From: Euryarchaeota archaeon UBA121
GTDB lineage: Archaea; Thermoplasmatota; Poseidoniia; Poseidoniales; Thalassarchaeaceae
Assembly: GCA_002499865.1 (NCBI GenBank)
Contig: DANL01000019.1
Span: 1-11,483, forward strand
Direction: 5' to 3'
Length of the DNA: 11,483 nucleotides
This document shows, in pieces, positions 6,621 through 11,483 of the stretch (the stretch's first letter is position 1; every line of letters starts with the position of its first letter). The notes under the pieces were generated by a model that saw only the letters and a program-made list of their open reading frames with translations, had not been told where the DNA came from and made no database searches. The position numbers and the translations under genes were made by a program.

Positions 6621-7201
6621 TCAAAAACCTCCGATTTTTTCACTAATCCTTCTCTCAGCACCTTGGTTCCTGTAGTATCGGGTGAGCGAGTGGAGGATTG
6701 CCACGATATCAAGGTACTGGGTACACCACCCCCACAGAGTCCGCTAACGAATGGTATATGTGAACCATCAGCCGAGAGAGAACGTGCAGCCATGGCTGGA
6801 TTATTCTCTGGCGGTCTTCCAGAAATATTTGCACTCGTAGCTGTTATCGGACCCACTTCCTCGATCAGTCTGACTGCGGTATCGTGAGACACCACTCTTA
6901 ATGCCACTCTCTCTCCTCCAAGCCTCTCATCTAGTATGGACTTTGAATCAAGAATCACAGTAATCGAACCAGTCGGAAAATGATCTAACAACGACACAAC
7001 GCCTTCAGGAATATGTGCGACGCTCCTCGCCTGCTCAAGATTTGCTACTGCAAGACTCACCGGTTGGTCCTTCTCTCTATTTTTCAATAAATATAGTAAA
7101 TCTAGCGACTCACTAGTTGGTAAGCATCCCAAAGCAGGCTGTGTGGATGTCGGATAAACAACACACATCCCTCTTCTCAAGCTAGATACTGCATCCTTCA
7201 T
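6599..7201 (-). CDS. YrdC-domain protein (TsaC/Sua5-like)
   Basis: This 200-residue single YrdC domain lacks the extra C-terminal domain of Sua5. TsaC/Sua5 make threonylcarbamoyl-AMP from Thr, bicarbonate and ATP, the first step of tRNA t6A37 formation. Family marks are the N-terminal strand ending YPT (16-18), KNREKDQPVSL (40-50) with the conserved Lys40 and Arg42, a GSITVIL strand, TSANISG (122-128) and a late GGVPSTLI loop (158-165). The motif usually read as YPTDTVYGLGC is here YPTSTQPALGC (16-26), so the Asp and the VYG part are replaced. That may mean altered chemistry, a YciO-like paralogue, or only lineage drift. The ATG at 7201 is preceded by AGGTAG at about seven bases. It starts five bases after the RDD stop and overlaps map by 22 bases. 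Confidence 0.82.
   Translation of the reverse strand: MKDAVSSLRRGMCVVYPTSTQPALGCLPTSESLDLLYLLKNREKDQPVSLAVANLEQARSVAHIPEGVVSLLDHFPTGSITVILDSKSILDERLGGERVALRVVSHDTAVRLIEEVGPITATSANISGRPPENNPAMAARSLSADGSHIPFVSGLCGGGVPSTLISWQSSTRSPDTTGTKVLREGLVKKSEVFDWLKSQI
6628..6632 (-). promoter_or_regulatory. Shine-Dalgarno site for map, inside the YrdC coding region
   Basis: On the minus strand this reads GGAGG, seven bases before the TTG at 6620. It lies within the last codons of the YrdC gene. It is the strongest ribosome site I found in the window and fixes an unusual TTG start for methionine aminopeptidase. Confidence 0.65.
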
Positions 7202-7206
7202 GGCAT

Positions 7207-7782
7207 CTACCTGATATGTCGTCTATTGGCAGGAGGCAGGGAGTCTGCCTGTGCAACAATCGATCCAACACTTAGATCGATATTTGTCTGGTGCGTGTGT
7301 CTTTGGAAAATCCTAGCCACCTCATATGATCCTACAATCAAATTTACAACTGGAATTAGGAATACTAACTTCCTGAAAGCTCTACGATCCCACATCTCAC
7401 TAGTCATTTCGCTTCCATCGTCAACCAATACAGCTAGCCCCATTGACCTTTGCCCAAGAGATCTTGAAAATCTGATTCCCGTCAGTCTCCAATAAAGCCA
7501 GTGTGATGACAATAATATGAAAGTATACGCTAGAGAATGATGTGTTGAGTCTTCCCATGTCTTGAGATTCCACACATTCATCAGTTGGAATCTAGTGACA
7601 AGCATCAAAACAGTCGTAACGATAACGACATCGATCATGAGAGCAGTACCCCTTCTCGTCGCAGAAGCTAGAATCGTACCTTCAGGTATTTTCCAATGGT
7701 CAGTGTTCTGTTCCGCCACGATCACTCTAGCTAATGAACCACCAGAAGGCGAAAGTGAAATCGGTGAATCATGGTCGGCCAT
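7207..7782 (-). CDS. RDD-family membrane protein
   Basis: This 191-residue protein has three likely membrane segments at about 46-63, 82-101 and 137-153. The RDD signature is visible: ATRRGTALMID (41-51) gives the Arg and Asp of the first segment, and GIRFSRSLGQRSMGLAVL (102-119) matches the loop usually read GQTLGKRLLGLRV. An H-x-x-x-N-I-D-L stretch (164-170) resembles the QRLHDLLAGT end of the family. The N-terminal 35 or so residues are polar and likely cytoplasmic. The function of RDD proteins is mostly unknown; some are linked to ion exchange. The gene lies nine bases after the helicase stop, with GGGAG four bases before its ATG, and five bases before the YrdC gene, so it is a true operon member. 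Confidence 0.78.
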   Translation of the reverse strand: MADHDSPISLSPSGGSLARVIVAEQNTDHWKIPEGTILASATRRGTALMIDVVIVTTVLMLVTRFQLMNVWNLKTWEDSTHHSLAYTFILLSSHWLYWRLTGIRFSRSLGQRSMGLAVLVDDGSEMTSEMWDRRAFRKLVFLIPVVNLIVGSYEVARIFQRHTHQTNIDLSVGSIVAQADSLPPANRRHIR

Positions 7783-7791
7783 TACACTCCC

Positions 7792-9786
7792 TCAAGCCAT
7801 TCCGATGATGTGCCACGCCTCAAGGTTGTGTTTCCTGGCATGTTCAATCCATGAGGACCAATTCTCATCATGTCTCAGAGTAGCGGGGTCTCCTATGACC
7901 ACCAAACCTCTCTTAGCCCTAGTTAGGGCCACATTCAACCTCCTTGGATCGGATAGGAATCCAACATTTCCCTCCGAGTTAGATCTCACACACGAGAAAA
8001 TTATGATTTCTTTTTCCCTTCCTTGATAACCATCTACAGTCTTCACCTCCAAATCAGTTAGAGCCTCTGGAAGAACATCTCGAATAGCCCTAACTTGAGC
8101 CGCATAAGGAGTGATGACTCCAATTTGGTCCTGCCCAATTTCTCCAGCATTTACTAGGTCCTCCACGATTTTTGCAACCCAAGAAGCCTCCGTCTTATTC
8201 TCCTTTGAAGCTCCATCAGGTCCAGCTACCTCTCCTCCTGAAACCGGCAAGAAGGCAATGGGCCTTTCCCAATCTGGCCATAGAATCCCAGCAGGGGCTT
8301 TCCTATCTGATTCTGTTACTCCATCTTCCAATTTCCCATCATAAAACATCTCGTTAGGGAATTCCGATATCCCCGGGTGCATCCTGTATTGTTTTGTCAA
8401 CAAGAAGGGAGTAATGCCCATATCCATGATTCTCTCGAATAGTGATCTATTCAATCCACCATCTTCCGCTCTTCTGGATATGACCGTGGGAGATAGTTGC
8501 TTGTGATCCCCCACGAGAACAATCTGTCTGGCACCTCTGACAATTGGCACTAAAGTAGACGGCTCTGTAGCTTGAGTAGCCTCATCAATAAGAACCTGAC
8601 TAAATCTCCTTCCATCCAAAATCTCGTGTCCGGAACCTATGCAAGTACAACAGAGGACTTGTGCCCTGTCTAAGATATCGTCTCTCATCTGGCCCTCAAT
8701 CCTCCTCACTTCCTTCCACCCCCTGCCTAAATCTCTGTGAGCAAGCCCCTTCTCCTTGCCCCCTTTCATTCCCTTAATTTTACGACTCAGCTTCTCGTTG
8801 AGCTCTAGATGATCTATGAGATCTTTCCTGAGTGGATGCTTTTCCATCAGAGCGTCCATAGTAGCCTCCCTCAAACCCTCTCTTACTTTCACTGGTTGTC
8901 CCAGTCTCACGGCTCTCACTCCTAGATGGAGTAATCCTTCCAATAAATTGTCTACAGCGACATTTGAATCTGCCACCGCTAGGACAGTACCCAAATCTTG
9001 TTGTGACCACGCCTCAATAATTCGTACAGCAGTGTGTGTTTTTCCCGTTCCAGGAGGGCCCTGTATCAGAGTCAGTCTCTGTTGTATCGCCGCGAGGGCG
9101 GCTTCTCGTTGTGGATTATTCAACGAACTATCCAGGACAAAGCTCCTTCCTCTTGCTCCTCCCAGTTGGGGGGGTAGTGAAGAAGTGCCGGACGGATCAT
9201 GTACAGACCCTAGAATCAGGTCCCTTAGAGGAACTCCCCCTTCTTCTTGGAAGATTGAATTTAGAGAATCTCTCATTCTGTCATAAGCTATCCTATTGGC
9301 ACCCCTATCCATTCTCCATGTGTCCTTCCTTAGGTCAGAAGGAGTCTCTTTGAGTACAACTCTAACTGAGTCTCTTCGACGATCACTAACTATGGCCTCG
9401 ATAGGCTTCTCTGAAAGAGGATCGCCACGACTAAGCATGACAATATCTCCCTGCCTGAATCTATGCTGTCCGAGATCAGACCTACTCTTCCGCCTTAGTT
9501 TGACTATTCGCTGGTCGAAAAGCCAGCCATCGGGCTTCGCAATCAAGTCGAAAAGAGCTAATCCATTTGAGACGAGCCTCTCTCTAGACCAGTCACGAAG
9601 CCTCTTTTCAGTGGCATTTAGCTCATCATCAAGCTCCCAACGTATCAATTTCTGATACAGCTCATGATGATCCTGACTCTTTTTGAACCGACCACGGCGA
9701 TCTTCAGAATCTCCTTCCACATGCCTCCGTAGTACTGGCGCTTCATCACTATTGCCAGAGAATAATGACAAATTTCTGCCGAGCAT
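7792..9786 (-). CDS. SF1B helicase, IGHMBP2/Hcs1-like (Dna2/UPF1 group)
   Basis: This 664-residue protein has the full set of UPF1-like superfamily 1 motifs: Q motif NNPQREA (223-229), Walker A GPPGTGKT (243-250), motif Ia VADSNVAVDNL, motif II DEAT (401-404), motif III GDHKQLSP (426-433), motif IV QYRMHP (466-471), motif V DGYQGREKE (585-593) and motif VI RLNVALTRAKR (616-626). Residues about 40-215 match the N-terminal region of IGHMBP2-like helicases, with a small beta-barrel (around FRQGDIVMLSRG, 110-121) before the first RecA domain. Relatives unwind DNA or RNA 5' to 3'. No zinc finger, R3H or nuclease domain is seen, so it is not a Dna2 nuclease fusion. The ATG at 9786 is the first plausible start, with a TATA-like box at leaderless spacing. 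It leads the operon with RDD, YrdC and map; a role in translation or genome upkeep is inference. Confidence 0.92.
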   Translation of the reverse strand: MLGRNLSLFSGNSDEAPVLRRHVEGDSEDRRGRFKKSQDHHELYQKLIRWELDDELNATEKRLRDWSRERLVSNGLALFDLIAKPDGWLFDQRIVKLRRKSRSDLGQHRFRQGDIVMLSRGDPLSEKPIEAIVSDRRRDSVRVVLKETPSDLRKDTWRMDRGANRIAYDRMRDSLNSIFQEEGGVPLRDLILGSVHDPSGTSSLPPQLGGARGRSFVLDSSLNNPQREAALAAIQQRLTLIQGPPGTGKTHTAVRIIEAWSQQDLGTVLAVADSNVAVDNLLEGLLHLGVRAVRLGQPVKVREGLREATMDALMEKHPLRKDLIDHLELNEKLSRKIKGMKGGKEKGLAHRDLGRGWKEVRRIEGQMRDDILDRAQVLCCTCIGSGHEILDGRRFSQVLIDEATQATEPSTLVPIVRGARQIVLVGDHKQLSPTVISRRAEDGGLNRSLFERIMDMGITPFLLTKQYRMHPGISEFPNEMFYDGKLEDGVTESDRKAPAGILWPDWERPIAFLPVSGGEVAGPDGASKENKTEASWVAKIVEDLVNAGEIGQDQIGVITPYAAQVRAIRDVLPEALTDLEVKTVDGYQGREKEIIIFSCVRSNSEGNVGFLSDPRRLNVALTRAKRGLVVIGDPATLRHDENWSSWIEHARKHNLEAWHIIGMA

Positions 9787-9808
9787 TATCGCTCATATCC
9801 CCGTGAGG

Positions 9809-9814
9809 ATTATA
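9809..9814 (-). promoter_or_regulatory. TATA-like box for the helicase-led operon
   Basis: On the minus strand this reads TATAAT, centred about 25 bases before the helicase ATG, with a purine-rich GAAAC some bases upstream that could serve as BRE. That distance fits a leaderless archaeal transcript. The same element lies about 44 bases before the GTG of the divergent zinc-ribbon gene and might serve it too. Confidence 0.45.
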
Positions 9815-9856
9815 CGATGAGTTTCGGGGAATGGACAATAGGGGGGGGATGCGTTA

Positions 9857-10963
9857 GTGTTTGACAGATTCAAATTCAATAGAAAGCCAGCCGACAATAC
9901 CATCGAATGCCCCCTATGTCAAGAGAAGAATCCTGAGGAATCAGAGATTTGTTCCAGGTGCTCTTACCAGCTGAAAATGGCATCTCACCAACAATCAAGT
10001 AATGTCGATAAGGAAGAAGCTACAGAACTTTTTGACGAACTACTATCAGATTTTGAAGAGGACGAAGAAGAGGACATAGTGGACTGGTCCAGAACTACAT
10101 TCACAATGGATGACGTAACAATAGATGTCAAACAGTATGGTAGCGATGACTCAGTAGTTACCAAGCAGAAACCCAGCTTCGCGTTTACTGTTGATACGCC
10201 CGAACCAGTTGTAGAGGAGGAATACGAGGATTACGAACTAACTCCCGATGACGCTCCCGAATTTGTTACAAAGTTCGAAATGCCAGAACCCGAAGAAGAG
10301 AGACTGGAAGAGATACCCAAACAACAAGTGGACCTGATTAAGCCAACTTCGGAATCATCCGAAGATGTAGAAATAGTCTCTGCCGAAGAAATTCCGGAAT
10401 CTGTGGAAGTCGAGAAAGAAGAAAAGCTCCCTGAGTCGCCTCAGGATATTGTTGCTGATGAGGAGGTATCTGAGACGCCTCAGGATATTGTTGCTGATGA
10501 GGAGGTATCTGAGAGTCTAGAGGTACTTCCTAGTCCACCAACTGACCTCCCCCCTCCCAGAGAAGTGAAGATCGAGCCACCCATAGTTGACGATGATCAA
10601 GAGCCTATGCCCATACCTCCTCCTCCCGATTTGTCAATGATTGACTCCAGACCTGTTGTTGACTCTAAGATAGAGAATATTTGGCCATGGGCCCAACAAG
10701 AAGAGTGGTCTGGAAGGGATGTGGCCCAGAAGGTGAAGTCTGCTATGGAGGCCGCGAAATCCAAAAATATCGCTCAGGCGACAGTCATACTGGATGATGT
10801 CGGTCCACATTTAGGTGATAGGACGAAGCTAGTCTATCCGATAGGAGCGCTATTGCAGAGAATGGGTAGGGCTCAGGCAGTAGACAAATTGTTAGAAGCC
10901 GCACTCAGAGTTTACCCGGAAGATGATGCAGTTTCTAGTGCCAAAGCAAAATTGAGGCCATGA
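9857..10963 (+). CDS. Zinc-ribbon protein with long acidic linker and C-terminal helical domain, function unknown
   Basis: I do not recognise a named family for this 368-residue protein. Residues 18-35 form a zinc ribbon, CPLC then CSRC ten residues later. Residues about 50-270 are strongly acidic and rich in Pro, Glu, Asp and Val, likely disordered, with a tandem 13-residue repeat at 193-218 and a proline cluster at 227-257. Residues about 273-368, after a WPWAQQEEW stretch, are helical and look like one or two TPR-type repeats (AMEAAKSKNIAQATVILDD and later LLEAALRVYPEDDAV). The layout, a nucleic-acid or protein-binding ribbon tethered by a flexible acidic arm to a helical domain, suggests an adaptor, but that is inference. 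No membrane segment is present. The start is a GTG at 9857: an in-frame TAG at 9839-9841 leaves no ATG option. A run of eight G lies just upstream. Confidence 0.75.
   Translation: MFDRFKFNRKPADNTIECPLCQEKNPEESEICSRCSYQLKMASHQQSSNVDKEEATELFDELLSDFEEDEEEDIVDWSRTTFTMDDVTIDVKQYGSDDSVVTKQKPSFAFTVDTPEPVVEEEYEDYELTPDDAPEFVTKFEMPEPEEERLEEIPKQQVDLIKPTSESSEDVEIVSAEEIPESVEVEKEEKLPESPQDIVADEEVSETPQDIVADEEVSESLEVLPSPPTDLPPPREVKIEPPIVDDDQEPMPIPPPPDLSMIDSRPVVDSKIENIWPWAQQEEWSGRDVAQKVKSAMEAAKSKNIAQATVILDDVGPHLGDRTKLVYPIGALLQRMGRAQAVDKLLEAALRVYPEDDAVSSAKAKLRP
10431..10508 (+). repeat. Tandem duplication of a 39-base unit in the acidic linker
   Basis: Two adjacent 39-base copies, 10431-10469 and 10470-10508, differ at one base (T at 10436, A at 10475); the first five bases of a third copy follow. 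Each codes for 13 residues around PQDIVADEEVSE, so the frame is kept. The near identity, silent sites included, points to a recent duplication. Confidence 0.95.
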
Positions 10964-11007
10964 CTTATCTCCGCAGAGATGATTCGATAGGCCCTTTTCC
11001 GATAAGT
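10963..11007. other. Short spacer with overlapping inverted repeats before the acetyltransferase gene
   Basis: ACTTATC (10963-10969) pairs with GATAAGT (11001-11007) across a 31-base loop. A smaller hairpin, ATCTC-CGCA-GAGAT (10967-10980), shares bases with the first arm, so the two folds exclude each other. A CCCTTTTCC stretch lies between. It may end the upstream transcript or be chance. Confidence 0.3.
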
Positions 11008-11008
11008 T

Positions 11009-11483
11009 ATGAGGCGCGCGACTAGCTCTATTAGAGTGGGCGAAGAACTCGTTCTCAGACCAGCATCCAATACGAGATCTAAGGATCTTTTAGAGGCATT
11101 TGAGGAGACATGGCCAGAAGTCAACAGGGCTATGCCTTGGATAAATCCAGACGCCGATCTGAAACAGCAAATATCCGAATTCCTATCAGAAACTGAGAGA
11201 ATGGGAAGAGCAGGATTATTGCATCATTGGATAATGGTAAGGCCATGGGACAACTCATTACTTGGGCTGATAGGTTTTGATCGTGTTACAAGATCAGGAC
11301 AAGCATCATGGAATCTGGGCTACTGGGTTAGGAGCTCCGAGCAAAATCATGGTATTGCCAGCAAATCTATTGAAGCAGTGTTGAGATGGATGGGAGAAGC
11401 TGAAGAGGTCTCAATAGAGCTCAAGGTCGATCCGCTTAACAAGGCTGGTAGAAGCACAGTAGCAAAGGTAGTTAGGAACTGGG
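11009..11483 (+). CDS. GNAT-family N-acetyltransferase (RimJ/RimL-like), 3' partial
   Basis: The frame runs open from the ATG at 11009 to the right edge, giving 158 residues. An in-frame TAA at 11003-11005 excludes a longer start. The order of elements matches RimJ/RimL-type GNAT enzymes: an N-terminal strand ELVLRPAS (13-20), a helix region with AMPWINP (41-47), a central strand LLGLIGFDRV (84-93), then WNLGYWVRSS (101-110) leading into QNHGIASKSIEAVLRWM (112-128), which holds the acetyl-CoA pyrophosphate-binding turn, and IELKVDPLNKAGRSTVAKV, the usual N-x-x-S helix near the end. Relatives acetylate the N-terminal residue of ribosomal proteins or small amines; the substrate here is unknown. 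Only the last strands should be missing. No ribosome site is visible, so the transcript may be leaderless. Confidence 0.82.
   Translation, partial: MRRATSSIRVGEELVLRPASNTRSKDLLEAFEETWPEVNRAMPWINPDADLKQQISEFLSETERMGRAGLLHHWIMVRPWDNSLLGLIGFDRVTRSGQASWNLGYWVRSSEQNHGIASKSIEAVLRWMGEAEEVSIELKVDPLNKAGRSTVAKVVRNW

Noticed and set aside
7562..8026. A long + strand reading frame across the RDD/helicase junction
   Set aside because: It is antisense to two clear protein genes, and its translation shows no domain.
8816..9286. A 156-residue + strand reading frame
   Set aside because: It lies fully opposite the helicase motor domain and has a composition expected from its complement.
7792..9786. A Cas4-like or Dna2 nuclease fusion in the helicase
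   Set aside because: The N-terminal region lacks the Cys cluster and the nuclease motifs, and fits IGHMBP2-like helicases instead.
10431..10508. CRISPR-like direct repeats
   Set aside because: The copies are directly adjacent with no spacers and lie in frame inside a protein gene.

Overview
The window reads as a compact archaeal chromosome segment, most likely from a marine planktonic Thermoplasmatota relative (Ca. Poseidoniia, Marine Group II/III). The best support is an archaeal/eukaryal type II methionine aminopeptidase, a Dna2/UPF1-type SF1 helicase, a leader gene with a TATA-like box at leaderless spacing, and many bacterial-type genes (S15 peptidase, BolA, CGFS glutaredoxin, EamA) packed tightly together. 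The phylum call is inference; nothing here is a species marker. I see no rRNA or tRNA gene, CRISPR array, insertion sequence or phage gene. The longest stretch without a gene is 148 bases (5459-5606).

Layout. At the left edge is the 3' part of an S15 X-Pro dipeptidyl-peptidase-like hydrolase (2-1132), then a winged-helix STAND-type ATPase (1178-2722), both on +. A thioredoxin on - (2719-3036) meets the ATPase tail to tail with a 4-base overlap of stop codons. A + strand run follows: ribulose-phosphate 3-epimerase (3143-3826), BolA/IbaG-like protein (3863-4186), CGFS monothiol glutaredoxin (4191-4532) and an EamA/DMT transporter (4529-5458, GTG start overlapping the previous stop). Across a short convergent gap lies a - strand operon, in transcription order: IGHMBP2-like helicase (9786-7792), RDD membrane protein (7782-7207), YrdC-domain protein (7201-6599), type II methionine aminopeptidase (6620-5607, TTG start). 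A 70-base divergent spacer separates this from a + strand zinc-ribbon protein with a long acidic linker (9857-10963) and a RimJ/RimL-type acetyltransferase cut by the right edge (from 11009).

How the genes may work together. BolA plus CGFS glutaredoxin is a known [2Fe-2S] carrier pair, and thioredoxin nearby adds thiol redox capacity. The - strand operon joins a nucleic-acid helicase with two protein-synthesis functions: tRNA t6A formation, if the YrdC protein is active, and N-terminal Met removal. The acetyltransferase beyond it may also act on protein N-termini. The S15 enzyme fits a peptide-scavenging life. I found no clear new multi-gene system. The points most worth following are the STAND regulator of unknown input, the YrdC protein with a rewritten nucleotide-pocket motif, the zinc-ribbon/acidic-linker protein with a fresh 39-base duplication, and the split between a leaderless first gene and Shine-Dalgarno-led internal genes in the - operon.
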